Assembly (NCBI GenBank): GCA_961205875.1
Contig: OY540817.1
Coordinates: 16,589,001-16,653,000, forward strand
DNA length: 64,000 nucleotides
Direction of reading: 5' to 3'
Source of the DNA: Sialis fuliginosa
Lineage: Eukaryota; Arthropoda; Insecta; Megaloptera; Sialidae
Shown: positions 24,840-36,021 of the stretch, one piece after another
Layout of the letters: the number at the start of each line of letters is the position of its first letter
Numbering within the stretch: the stretch's first letter is position 1
Notes under the pieces: generated by a model
Database searches by the model: none
Told to the model about the DNA's origin: nothing
The model's input: only the letters and a program-made list of their open reading frames with translations
Position numbers and translations under genes: made by a program

Positions 24840-25390
24840 AACGTGTCGAGATGCACAGTCAAGAGATTGATGTGAATACGTAGCAGTAGGGTTAAATAAA
24901 ACTCATGGATTGATACATCTTTAATTTTTTTTGTTTCATAGAAACGTTTGAATTTTGTAAAATAGACACAAAATGTTTCCGTAAACTTAGTCTAAATAAA
25001 TAAATATATATTATTAGTATTGTATAATATAGTTTTTATGATTTGTACGAATATAAAAACAATTAATTAATAAATATTTACAAGCGCAATCGTTACGAAA
25101 TTTACCTTTTATTTTTTTATTAAATTTAAAAAACTTTAATCAAAAAATTAAAAACGTTTGGTCGTAGAGAATACATGCTAATATACTGTTATTTTTTTCA
25201 ATTCAATTTATTAATATAATTAAAATTGGTTAAATGTTTTGATTTTTACTTGCACATCGTAGATCTAATCGAGATCTATAATTTGAGACCAAAACCCGCG
25301 TGGTAGATGATCTGAGTGTCGAGATATACTGATTTTAAATTTACGCTAGCGCGCAAAACTGATATCTGCAAGTTTCTGAAACGCCCTCCC
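24840..25390. repeat. Dispersed repeat family G, copy 1
   Basis: Shares GTGTCGAGATGCACAGTCAA, TTGGTTAAATGTTTTGATTT and ACGCTAGCGCGCAAAACTGA with 55160-55515 in the same order. About 150 bp in the middle differ. It lies in intron 1 and is noncoding. Confidence 0.6.
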
Positions 25391-26427
25391 AGTATCTGGC
25401 CTGAAACTCTTTCACGTCAAAAATTATTTGAAAATCTATATTTAGTTTTACTTTTCAGAATTAACTGGTGATATATTCTATTAGATAATACATTTAGGGT
25501 AGAAGTAAGTTTTTTACAAACACCTATTAATTTAAATTTTATCGTTATCGCGACATTTACTATTTTTAAACTTTTTTCAACTCCATGTTTCACTCTTTTA
25601 AGGATTTCACAATTCTTATCAATGAATAAACAAAGTTGTTACTAATTGAGATTTTAAAATATTTAAATGATGTTCTCTCAAATTTATATATAATGCACTG
25701 TTACAGTCATAGATTTCCTGAAATTTTTATTTAATTATTTCAAATAGAATTGATGTTTTTTTCTGAAACATCCTATAAAACAAAGTAAAAATCTGGAAAA
25801 GTTTAAGCGTAGTAAAAAAATCATGAATGTCCAGAGAATACAGAAATAAATCTTTGAAATATGTACAGAAGCTTCTGAATGAAAATACACTCAAGATTAA
25901 TCCCTCCCCCCCGCCCTTAGTGTATAATAATTTTATTTTGGGTACGACGTAAAGCCGAAGCAAAAAATATGTTTGAATAAAACTTTTGCTTTCAGGTGAT
26001 ATGTAAAGTTTGGTGAAAATATTTGAAAAGTTTTCTTTATGGCTCGTATAAACATAAGTTGTGAATGTTTTCTGGAAAATTCTCACATTCGGGCGGATTT
26101 ATTATTTTCCATTCGAATCATTATGACGGTTTCCGCGAAATGTTGTATTTTCTTTACCCGTTGAAATTTGAATTTTAAATTTGAATTTCAAATATTACTC
26201 ACTCGTTCAATGTTGTTTCATATAAATTTTCCTTTTTGTAATTAAGAGTGTCAGAATACAATTATGGAAGAAAAGTGCCCAGATTAATTTGTGATGGGTA
26301 AGGCTCCCATGCACTCTCGGGTTTACCATTTAAAATTATACAGTTAAAATCTAGCAAAAATACTAGAACAAGTAAAATCTACTGGGGCTTATATTTTCTC
26401 AAAATTTGTATGGCTAAACCATATAAT

Positions 26428-26690
26428 GAACAGGATGGCTTACGACGTGTGTGAAAAAATTAAAATTTAAGATTATTATTATTTTAAGCATAGAAATTTA
26501 TATGAACATGTATTCCGAAATTCTCCGTGAGGGAGATTCATCCCCCAAAGATTATATTATTAGTTTTTATTTTATATCTAAAGAACTTATTATGCTATAG
26601 TTATGAATTTTGAGAATCAGCATGGTATTTATAAATTTTATCGATTTCCAGTATCAATTATCTATTTTGTTTTTTCTCTCAGGAAACTTA
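26428..26690. repeat. Family E copy 2 (left part)
   Basis: Starts ACAGGATGG and shares TATATGAACATGTATTCCGA, a CCCCCAAAGATT stretch and TTATCGATTTCCAGTATCA with the element at 6841. The right end is not identified. It lies in intron 1 of the TMEM272-like gene. Confidence 0.5.
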
Positions 26691-27473
26691 TATAAGATTT
26701 TATGACACAAAATGCACAAAAAATACCATGGGTTGTCAATATTTTTTATATTAAATAAAAACTAACTATGGGCAAAATGTTTTAAGGGCTGTAGCTCTTT
26801 TACAAACAATTTTCATAGAAGTTTTTTGCTTATAACAGTATCCACGAGTCACCGTTAATTTTTTTAACACTCGTGGATCTTTCTGTAAAATATTTGTATT
26901 TTTTTAATAATTGAATGTCTCGGCTGACAAAATGATTAAGTTCAATATCTATTGATTAACTAAAACAAATACGATCAATGTTTTATTTATTTGTTACTTA
27001 TTTGAAAACATTTTTATATTTCTAATTCCAAAAACGTAATGACTACAAATCTATGTGACCACCAAGTAAAATAAATTTCTTCTTGCGTTTTCAATTTAAA
27101 CTAAATTTCACGGTAGGTACCTATGTGAAAGAATTTATTCCAAAAATAAATTCCACGGCTACCAACCACCAAGAATTTAATTTCGGCATGAATTAAATTA
27201 AAATTAACATACATATACAGTTGTATAAATCATATTAAGTTATTATAGTTTTAATCTACGGTTTCTCCAAAAATAATGGAATGATAAAATACCGATACGA
27301 TATCATTACAACGCTGCCAAGATTTATTATCAGTGGGCGAGACTGGAATATGAAACAGGTCGGTGATTCTCTTGCAATAAATCTAAAGCGGTGTTATTTA
27401 GTGGGGAGGTGAACCCTCGCAAAATATTTAAACATGATTCATTTAAGGTGTTAATTCTTAAGCATATGACTGT

Positions 27474-27683
27474 CTTAAGGGGTTACATATATTTAATCGT
27501 CACTTCGGAAAATGAAACATTTATTAAGATTTTTTAAAAATAATAAAAAAAGCAATCAAATTAAATTTGAAGGGTTTAACATACAAAATATTTTTTTAAA
27601 TGTAATATAAAACAAAATGGTAACCTTAGCGTTGCTAGACTGAGTGCATCTCATCATGGATCAATGGATCAATATGCCGGTTT
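27474..27683. repeat. Dispersed repeat family F, copy 1
   Basis: AATCGTCACTTCGGAAAATG, AATATAAAACAAAATGGTAA and CATGGATCAATGGATCAA are shared with 46572-46765. It ends about 95 bp inside intron 1 from the exon 1 donor. Confidence 0.55.
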
Positions 27684-27776
27684 GAAGGTTTTTGGTTGTT
27701 TTTTTTATTTACTCGAGCAACGTTGGGTACCGTAGTTAGTGAAACAATCAATTAAATATTTTCGAGGATAACTTAC

Positions 27777-28743
27777 CCGTAGGATTATCAGCACTCGATC
27801 TTCTAGACCGATTATCTAACGGTTCCTGAAACGTCAGCGTCAAACTTCCCCTTGGACTCCTCTGAAGTTCATCCAATCCATTTCTGCTAACTAAACTCCC
27901 TCTTGGAGACTTATTGATCCCCTGTATCCCTAGCTCTGGAGCAATACTTCCCCTCGGACTCCTCAATCCCGAGGGTTCAGCAATACTTCCTCTAGGACTA
28001 GTCTTCGCCGACAGAGGTTCAGGAGCAATACTCCCTCGCGGACTTCGATTAAACTCCGCTGATTTACTGATCCCTAAACACTCAACATCCGTTGGAATAA
28101 TACTATGTCTAGGACTTCTCGTTGTGTCAGGAACAAGACTATTACGAGGGCTTCTGTTGAATTCAGGAGCCAAGCTGTTTCTAGAACTATACAAGTCCCC
28201 CGGTACCAAACTGTGTCTAGGAGATCTATGTGAATCTGGAACCAGACTATTTCTAGGGCTTCGATTCGAGTCTGGAACCATACTGTTTCTTGGACTCCGG
28301 TTAAATCCAGCAGCTAATATGTCCGGATTTAGTGTGTTTCTAGTATTAGAATCAGGAACCAGACTATTCCTCGGACTTCTGGTATAATTCTCCAGATTCA
28401 GTGTATTCCTTGGATTTCTATTGTCCCCAGGTACTAGACTATTTCTGGGACTTCTGTTGCTCTGATCTGGCACAAGACTGTTTCGTGGACTTAAAGCGGC
28501 ATCGGGCACTATGCTATGTCTTGGACTGCGGCTTATTGGACTCACGTCTGATAGGAAGCTGTTGCGTGGACTAGCCTCAGACGTTGTAATGCTGGGCATT
28601 TCGTTGGTTGAGTTGGAGATGGCTATGGACGCCCGACGGCCTGTGGGAGGTGTAGAGCCAGGCCGTGGAAGCCTGGTCTGCGGCGATGACGCGGTACTCC
28701 GCGAAGCACGCCGTCTTCGTGAGGAAGTGCTTCGACTCAACAT
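27777..28743 (-). CDS. TMEM272-like membrane protein, coding exon 1 (Ser-Pro-Arg repeat N-terminus)
   Basis: This exon encodes residues 1-322 and ends at a clear donor, ACGG|GTAAGT. The start at 28743 is the first in-frame methionine (MLSRSTSSRRRRASRSTASS). The basic start is followed, from about residue 58 to 315, by some 17 to 18 imperfect units of about 10-16 residues around the core SPRNSLVPD. Variants are SPRHS in the middle and SPRGSIAPE towards the end. The order of variants suggests local duplication of neighbouring units. The stretch has no predicted helix or signal peptide and should be disordered and heavily phosphorylatable at Ser-Pro and Arg-x-x-Ser sites, which is inference. The repeats produce long open frames on the other strand that are not genes. 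Frame and length are read directly; repeat number is approximate. Confidence 0.87.
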
Positions 28744-28799
28744 GTTGAGGACGGGTGGTTTGTGATTATGTTACGAAGAGGTCCATTTCAAGATTAATT
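28744..28799 (-). other. 5' UTR part of the TMEM272-like gene, with acceptor and short upstream ORF
   Basis: Upstream of the start codon a pyrimidine-rich tract ends in TTTTGTTTCAG at 28800-28802, a good 3' splice site. The start codon therefore probably lies in the second or later exon, with an untranslated first exon further to the right that I could not locate. The 56-nt leader contains one upstream ATG at 28786 opening a six-codon frame that stops at 28766, before the main start. This could dampen translation. Confidence 0.6.
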
Positions 28800-28852
28800 C
28801 TGAAACAAAATAAAAAAAAGTTTTATAATGAGATATAAAGTTTATGTATACA

Positions 28853-29156
28853 TAGGGGAAAGTATGGTATATTGGACCACTCGCTAAATTGGACCACCCT
28901 TATATTTCGAAAAGTAGTTTTCTGATTTCTTAAATGGCAACACTGTGCAATAGGCGATATTGCATATCGGCTATATTGTTTTTCTTTTAGTTTTCCTTGA
29001 CATGTTGAATGTTAGTGTTTTGTTTCCGCAATTAATAAAAATAAAATCTATAAACTGCTGTTTCATTTCATAAAAAAATAATTTGTCTAAACCTAAAATT
29101 AGTATAATAAATATCTTAATTAAAAAAAATGGCCCAAATTAACCGACTTTTCCCTA
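28853..29156. mobile_element. TA-flanked MITE with pogo-like ends
   Basis: The left end (TAGGGGAAAGTATGGTATAT) and the reverse complement of the right end (TAGGGAAAAGTCGGTTAATT) match at about 20 of 28 positions, with TA at both borders as in Tc1/mariner/pogo insertions. The interior is AT-rich and noncoding. It lies about 50 bp upstream of the acceptor of the TMEM272-like start-codon exon, that is, in the 5' intron. Confidence 0.6.
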
Positions 29157-29570
29157 TATGTATGGGTATATAATATTTACATAAATAGACACTTTTTAAA
29201 ATACATTTTCTTATGTTTCATAATTTAATTTTTTATTAATATTTATTTTATGCATTGCTCATCAAATATATTCAGCTTCAGTGCAGATATTCAGAAAGCG
29301 GACACGATATAAAAAGTCAAATCATCATAATAAGTTATGTTGTTTTTTCTCGTTACAAAAGCGCTGAGCTTTATAAAGTTACCGCACAAAATGTGCTCTG
29401 GCCATAAAACTGTCTGAAACGTGAATTCTCATCACAGAGATGTGTAACAGTGTTCTACATGTCATTTTACACGGACGTTTTTTTAATATAAATAGGTATT
29501 ATATAATTTCGAATGACTTATTATTATTATTTTAATTTTAACAATGAACTAACTACAATTTCTGTAAGAC

Positions 29571-29695
29571 AGTTAAATGTATATAGATTAATATTCAGAA
29601 ATGGTAGTAATCAAATATCAACAAATATTTTTAATTCAGTACATTTAATTTAAAAAAGAAATTACTGGGGTCATATTCAAGACTGGTTGCGAATC
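29571..29695 (+). repeat. MITE family A, 3' fragment
   Basis: GTATATAGATTAATATTCAG through AATTACTGGGGTCATATTCA matches the last 125 bp of the copy at 21256. It joins directly to an end piece of family B (29696-29760, GCGATCCTGATCTTTAGGGT). Confidence 0.6.
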
Positions 29696-30516
29696 TGTTG
29701 TAAGCGATCCTGATCTTTAGGGTGGCAGACGACTTCTGAAGCCCATAGTACATATATAAAATAAAATAAAACATTAAAATATATATCATTGCTATGAAGT
29801 TAGTAGAACAACAATTCTCAGTAAAACAGAAATACGATATTTTCAACAAACATAATTGTAGCTTACAGTAAACAACTACAAAATAAAATAAACAATGTAT
29901 TAAATTAATGGACGATGTTCGCTTCTGCTTTAACTGGAAATTAATTGCAATCTGGTTTTGTTTTGATTTTATTTGCAATTCAAATAATCCATGAACCTAA
30001 TTCTAGATGCGTGAAATAGAAAAAGTGGTAGAAGAAGCCCGTTTCATTATAAATTTAAATAAAGTATGTTTAAAAAAATTACGCCAGCTTAGACACGATT
30101 AAATTATGCAAATATACTGTGTTTGAATCGAACAGTAAAATGTTTATGATTGCATTTCAATTTTATCCATATTCAATCGTGTTTATTTTTTTTGATTTAA
30201 CTAGAATAATAACGTACTCTAAGGTTTATAATAAAAACGTTTTCAATTAATCATTTAATAAATGTACATTACTTTTAAAATGCATTGGACATACATTCAA
30301 TGTTATTTATAATACATACAAATATGTTATCAGTTTTAAATTACATTACCCATTTTGGCCATTAATGTCAAGTAAATTAATAAAGTACAGAGATATATTG
30401 TGAATGAAAAATAATCCAATATATTTCCTGCAATTTGTTAATTATTTGCATCAATATTTTATTGTAATTTTTCCTAGTAGAACAAAAATATTCGCATGTT
30501 TTAAAAAATAATATTA

Positions 30517-30720
30517 TAAGGTACTAGCTCCAGTCTTGAACACTTTAAGATCAAGATATACTGCTTCTTTTTGAGATTGGTGGGTTTCTTTTTTGTAAAA
30601 AAACAAGTAACTCTTTATTAAATCAATTTAATTACCAAAGTCCGCAAATATATTTTATTTTAAAAATTATAGCCTATTGTTTTGTGTATGTTTTTTTCTC
30701 CAATAATGAACAATGTAGAA
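30517..30720 (+). repeat. MITE family A, 5' fragment
   Basis: Starts TAAGGTACTAGCTCCAGTCT and includes AGTAACTCTTTATTAAATCA and ATTACCAAAGTCCGCAAATA, then loses similarity. Confidence 0.6.
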
Positions 30721-32005
30721 CCAGTTACTTTAAATTTAGGTATATATGTATATAAACAAATAAAAAACACAATAATGTTTTCAAGAAGTTATACTGTATT
30801 AAAATTCACTGTTGTCGAAATAATATTTCGTTCCACCTGCGACATTTTAATTTCAAGAAAATTTTCGTCTATTTACTGTTTTTCCAACTGTTACAAAATT
30901 AAGATATTTTCATTTTATGATTTAGACAATAAATCTCACTGAATAACAATGTTACTTCCGCTGAAATTCAAAGACTTGATTTTATTTTATGTTTATTAAA
31001 TATTTAATAAATTTTACACAAAGAAAATAAATTTGTAATTTGTTAATTAAAATATACATTTTAATTAATTGTTATAAATAAACCATTGTACAAAAAATAT
31101 ATATTAAACACATGTATAATATTATTAAAAAATCCAATAAAACCCGGTGAGCTGGGCTTTTAAAAAAAAAACTGGGTTTTTGCGAACCCTGATATTTTTG
31201 TTTAAATACGTTCTTTTCTTTTTATTTAACATTTTGCAGATACGTATATGTTTGTTATAATTACTTCATGAATGGTGCATATAAATACACATATGTATTA
31301 GCATTCCATTCATGTTGTATCACATTGTTATTTAAAAATAATAAATATGTATTTCCAACATTCTCTATTCATAAAATTACATTTTATTTACTTTAACTAC
31401 GTAATGTTTTCATTTGAAAAAATGTTAGTTCATAGATAAGATAAAAACACATAACACAGATAAGGGGTTAGAGACTGACAGGTAAACTGTTATCAGTAAA
31501 GATTAGTGCTTCGACTACAACTAAACGTGAAACATTAAATATTATTTCTATTAATTAGTAAAAGTCAAACAAATTGTGTTAATTACTATTGGGTTAGTAA
31601 TTAGACCCATGTAGTTGTTTATTTGTATGAATTTAATAAACATTTATAAATTTATATTGACTCTAGTGGTACATAGTATGTCTGTTATTGATAATACTGG
31701 GAAAAAACTGTTTATAAGATATACATATTAAAATGACACGTGTTATTAATAAAAATGATAAAAAATTGATAAAGTTTTCCACCTTTAAATTATTGATTTG
31801 AGATCGATTGTTTTTGATATCACTCTTCAAACAATCTTGTACGATACAAATAATGCAATACATGATAAAATATGAATATTTGTTCGGTATTAGTTTTAAG
31901 AATATTAATAATGATAGTGACAAAAATAAATTTTAATAAAAAATAAAATAATTCAAAACATTATTAAATTTAGTTCGAATTTAAATATTCTTGAATTGTT
32001 TGAAA

Positions 32006-32497
32006 ATGGGTCAACAATTAGCACAAATAGCAAAATGCTTTAGTCCAGACACTGCAGAAGTAGATAATATAACTGTAACAGATAGTTCAGGTAAAGAACC
32101 AGAATCTTCAAAACCAGAAGAAAATCAATCTAAACTTTCGAGCTCTCCCCAAGAATGGGAAGTCATCACAATATCTGGAGGAATACTGAACAAAGAAACT
32201 AAATTCAAACGTAACAGAAGTAATTCCGAATCTTCGCCGGTTAATTTTGGAACCAACCAAAATTCGTGTAGAAGACAATCGCTTAACAGTTACCATAGTG
32301 TTTTCGACTCAACAGAAGAAGTTCCTGAAGTACACGGACATGTTGATAAAACAGATCTCGCTTTGAGCAGTGATATCACCGAATTTGGGTCCGTGAGGAG
32401 CTTCAAGAGTATGTACAGTCGGTACGGCAGTTTTAAAAGTGCTAAAAGTAGATTTAGCGATGTGAGATCTGTGAGCAGTTTTGAAAGTGTTAGGTGA
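32006..32497 (+). CDS. Intronless Ser-rich protein with N-myristoylation-type start, tandem copy 1 (163 aa)
   Basis: I do not recognise this gene. It begins MGQQLAQIAKCFSPDTAE. Gly2 followed by QQLA fits the N-myristoylation pattern, and Cys11 could be palmitoylated, so peripheral membrane attachment is a reasonable inference. There is no signal peptide or membrane helix. The protein is rich in Ser, Lys and Arg, with basic serine sites (KRNRS around residue 70, RRQS around 90) and a C-terminal block (residues about 107-158) in which serines recur every three to four residues among Arg/Lys and Phe/Tyr (for example SFKSMYSRYGSFKSAKSRF). The ATG context (gaaaATGg) is good; a TTG-initiated extension upstream is unlikely. 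A paralogue follows 1.4 kb downstream. Near-identity of the C-terminal block, and indels between copies that are all multiples of three up to the diverged last residues, show that the frame has been under protein constraint. Confidence 0.75.
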   Translation: MGQQLAQIAKCFSPDTAEVDNITVTDSSGKEPESSKPEENQSKLSSSPQEWEVITISGGILNKETKFKRNRSNSESSPVNFGTNQNSCRRQSLNSYHSVFDSTEEVPEVHGHVDKTDLALSSDITEFGSVRSFKSMYSRYGSFKSAKSRFSDVRSVSSFESVR

Positions 32498-33471
32498 AGT
32501 TAATAAATATTTACAAATTATATTAATTTATAATTTTGGGTTTATACTAATTACTAATACGTAAAATTACTATTAACTTTAAATCTACTGAACCAATTTT
32601 GATAAAATCTGAACCCTAGTGTTCCTTCAAATCTCAGAAATGATATAGGGTACATATAATCACGCTATCAATTGAAAGAGATGAGCAGTGAATAATTAGC
32701 TGCTCCTAAATTTAGAACCAGACGAACGTGAAAAGAAGAGGCATGTTGCCTGGCTACAAAGTTGCATTTTGAATTAGTGTGTAAAAATTAGTTGTTAATG
32801 CCCGGAATTTATTAAATTTTAATAATTATTATATTGAAACAAAATTGGTAAATGTGAAGTTTATATTATTATGTTGTTATTATATGTATTGTTCCTCACT
32901 AATAAGCAGATATATTTAAATGAGCTATAAGTAATTTCTATCAAGTAGCAATTAAATTAATTTAAAAGTGATAAAGTATATAATAATTAACTACAATATA
33001 AATTACTTGAAACGCCTTTTAGGATAAATTTAAATATAATGTACCAATTAATTATTTATGATATTTTCCAGTATTACTAATAATATTTGTATATATTCAT
33101 GTTATTGATAATACTAGAAAATGAAGTATTTATAAGATATATCTATATTAAAATGAATTGCGTTATTTATTAAAATGATATATAAAACTTTGATAAAGTT
33201 TTCCACCTTTAAACGATTGATTTGAGATCGATTGTTTTTTGAGATCACTCTTCAAATAATCTGTACGATAAAAATGCAATACATGATAAAATGTGATAAT
33301 AATAATTTTATTCGTTCGATGTCAGTTATAAGAATATTAATAATGATAGTGATAAAATAAAATTTTAATAAAAAAATAAAATAAAATATTTATACACCCG
33401 GATAAAAAATTGTATAGTTCAAAACACTATTCAATTTAGTTCGAATTTAAACATACTTGAATCGTTTAAAA

Positions 33472-33951
33472 ATGGGTCAACAATTAGCACAAATAGCAAA
33501 ATGCTTTAGTCCAGACACTGCAAAAATAGATATAACTGTAACAGATAGTTCAGGTAAAGAACCAGATCTTCCAAAACCAGAAGAAAATCAATCTAAACTT
33601 TCGAGTTCTCCCCAAGAATGTGATGTCATCACAATATCTGGAGGAATACAGAACAAAGAAACTAAATTCAAACGTACCAGAAGTAATTCCGAATCTTCGC
33701 CGGTTAATTTTGGAATCAACCGAAATTCGTTTAGAAGACAATCGGATATCAGTTTCCATAGTGTTTTGTTTGACTCAGAAGAAATTCCTGAAGTACACGG
33801 ACATGTTGATAAAACAGATCTCGCTTTAAGCAGTGATATCACCGAATTTGGATCCGTGAGAAGCTTCAAGAGCATGAACAGTCGGTACGGCAGTTTTAAA
33901 AGTGCTAAGAGTAGATTTAGCGATGTAAGATCTGTGAGCAGTGAAAATTGA
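33472..33951 (+). CDS. Intronless Ser-rich protein with N-myristoylation-type start, tandem copy 2 (159 aa)
   Basis: This is the paralogue of the gene at 32006-32497, about 87% identical by manual alignment. The first 17 residues, including MGQQLA and Cys11, are identical. The block from PEVHGHVDKTDLALSSDITE through SRFSDVRSVSS differs at one position only (Tyr to Asn). Most changes lie in the middle: Trp51 is Cys here, and a short stretch around the RRQS site is altered. The C-terminus is shorter, ending SSEN instead of SSFESVR. One codon is lost near residue 20, and compensating one-codon changes occur near residue 100. The flanks are also homologous, so the copy arose by DNA duplication, not retroposition. 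The sequence before the ATG (aaaaATGg) is favourable. Function unknown; both copies look intact and could be expressed. Confidence 0.75.
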   Translation: MGQQLAQIAKCFSPDTAKIDITVTDSSGKEPDLPKPEENQSKLSSSPQECDVITISGGIQNKETKFKRTRSNSESSPVNFGINRNSFRRQSDISFHSVLFDSEEIPEVHGHVDKTDLALSSDITEFGSVRSFKSMNSRYGSFKSAKSRFSDVRSVSSEN

Positions 33952-35439
33952 AAGTGAGTGTTAAGTGAAGTTAGTAAATATATTAATTTATAATTTTTGA
34001 TCTATAGTTATCTATACTAATATATAAAATTATCAATAACATAAAACCTACTGAACTAATTTTGATTAAATCTACGCCATAGTGTCCTTAAGATCTCAGA
34101 AGTGATATAGGGTACATATAATCACGCTATCAATCGAAACAGATGAGCAGTGAATAAATTAGCTACACATAAACTATGCATTGACATTTTTTTGATTGAG
34201 TTCAATTAGTTCTACATTAACTAAATTGTTATTATTTTATTTAATATATAAAAACGTGGACGGTGTCGCACATTAAGCCCATTTACAACACGCATTATCT
34301 CAATAACGGCATAAACTACATGTTTCCAAATTTAAATAGTACATTTATCACGGATCATTTTAATGTGCGAAACAGATATTTACAAATTACAGCGCGAATG
34401 CCCAACAGTCATCCATTTTTTTTTATAATTAAATGTGGAGTACTTTCATATTATGTTATTTTAATGTATTGTGCTTCACTAATAAGCATATATATTTTAA
34501 TGAGAAATAGGTAATTTTATCAAAGAGCAATTAAATTAATTTAAAGTATATAATTTAAACATTAACTACTATATAAATTACTTGAAACGCCGTTTTTGAT
34601 ACTTAAATTAAAATTTAATTTACCTTTTATTTATGACTTTAACCTTTAACTACTCACGCTAGTACAAAAAATATACCACTTGAATGGAAAGTATCATACT
34701 TTACCATTCAAACATTTATCATATATCTGATATGTTGACTAAAACTAGATTCAGCAATTGTTGCTGCTGATAATAATATAACTTTTGCGCCTCCGAAAAT
34801 GCGTTATTTTGGAAAATAATCTGCTGGAAATTAAGATTATATAAATACTATATTTCTTATTTAAATTAATAATGTTTGCGGTATTAATGAAAATACATGT
34901 ATTTTTTGACCTACAGTGTAAGGCAAGAGTTAATAGAGTGCAAAGTTATGGGTTGAAATATCCACAGTTTACGATAATTAGAGACATTACTGAAGTATAA
35001 AATTAACATCAAAGTAGCTGCAAATACGTTAATAATTATTATAACGAGACAAGTTAAACTTGCCCATATTATAATTATTCACATAATTAATGTTATAGTT
35101 TTTTTAACAACAATCTACATAAATCAAGAATAAGAATGAAATTTTGATGTGTTTTCTGTACAGTATGTTTGTTGAATTTTATATCAGTTTTCACAAAATC
35201 TGAGAAACCGTTTGCAATAAATCTGTGTTCTGGATTTAGGGGACATGTATTTTAATATTTGAACAGCTACCTACAAAGTTGGTGTAGACAGTTTTGTAAA
35301 TAATTAAATAATGCTTCTTGTATGTGACTTTGTAACTAAAACTATAACTACTTGAGTCATTCAGAAACCAAAATGATTAAAACTTCTTTTTAACAATTAT
35401 TTTTTATACTCATTTTTGTATCTTTTATTTATCTGTATG

Positions 35440-36021
35440 GCCCTCCGCACACGGAGCAACCGTTTTGCAACGAGAATTGTTTGGTGACTTTGCACGTGTA
35501 ACGTAATGAACCTCTGCACACAATGCGACCGAAACAAAACTGATTTGCAATCAGTTTTCAATTGGTTTCATGCAACTGTGCTTGCAGGTCGAATTTCGGT
35601 TTCAGTTGCGTGGTTGCATGATATTTTAGCTTTATAATTATAATAAAATTATTGTTTATTTATAATTAAAATTATTAGTTAATTATCATTATTTCTATTA
35701 ATAATTACCTACTTAGTTAGTTCATCCAAAATAAATGATCAGTTAATAAACATTAAATTCGTCGAGGAGGTGTAAAAACATTAAGTTCTATACAATTATA
35801 ACCTTCCTGGGTATTCAAGAATGCTTGACATGTCAAAAAAACTTTTTAAATCGCGTTTTTTCTTCACGGCAATTCCCATAAAACTGTCGACTGATCAAGA
35901 TTCAGGCGCGCTCGTGTGCGGAGCGAGGACTTAAATCGATTGCAAACCAGTTGTAAAATAGTCGCTTCCGCAACTGGTTTGCGATTCTCGTTGCAAAACA
36001 GTCGCACCGTGTGCGGAGGGC
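35440..36021. mobile_element. TIR element with GCCCTCCGCACACG ends
   Basis: Left end GCCCTCCGCACACGGAGCAA and right end GTGCGGAGGGC are inverted. The following CGTTTTGCAACGAGAAT also pairs with ATTCTCGTTGCAAAACAG at 35981. The inner part contains many related words (GATTTGCAATCAG, AACTGGTTTGCGATTC). No clear target duplication; superfamily not assigned. Noncoding; the open frame at 35916-36146 runs across its end. Confidence 0.7.

Larger units (their letters stand above)
31667..34640 (+). repeat. Direct tandem duplication carrying two paralogous genes
   Basis: Unit 1 runs from about 31667 to 33070 and unit 2 from about 33096 to 34640. Homology covers about 330 bp upstream of the coding region (for example GATAAAGTTTTCCACCTTTA and GATTTGAGATCGATTGTTTT in both). 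It also covers the coding region and most of the downstream sequence (GATATAGGGTACATATAATC; ATATAAATTACTTGAAACGC near both ends). Unit 2 has a small insertion before the gene and a roughly 100-bp different stretch downstream. Noncoding parts are clearly more diverged than the coding parts, which suggests selection on the proteins. Edges are approximate. Confidence 0.85.

Noticed and set aside
27914..28765. Long open frames on the plus strand opposite exon 1
   Set aside because: They arise from the repeated SPRNSLVPD codons read in antisense. Their composition mirrors the repeat, and the splice sites and phase support the minus strand.
31991..32005. Five-codon TTG-initiated extension before MGQQLAQ
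   Set aside because: A TTG start is unlikely in an animal gene; the ATG with G at +4 is a better start and fits the lipidation motif.
33550..33875. Open frames on both strands overlapping the second tandem gene
   Set aside because: They are alternative-frame shadows. The corresponding frames are not kept in the first copy, whereas the 159/163-codon frame is.
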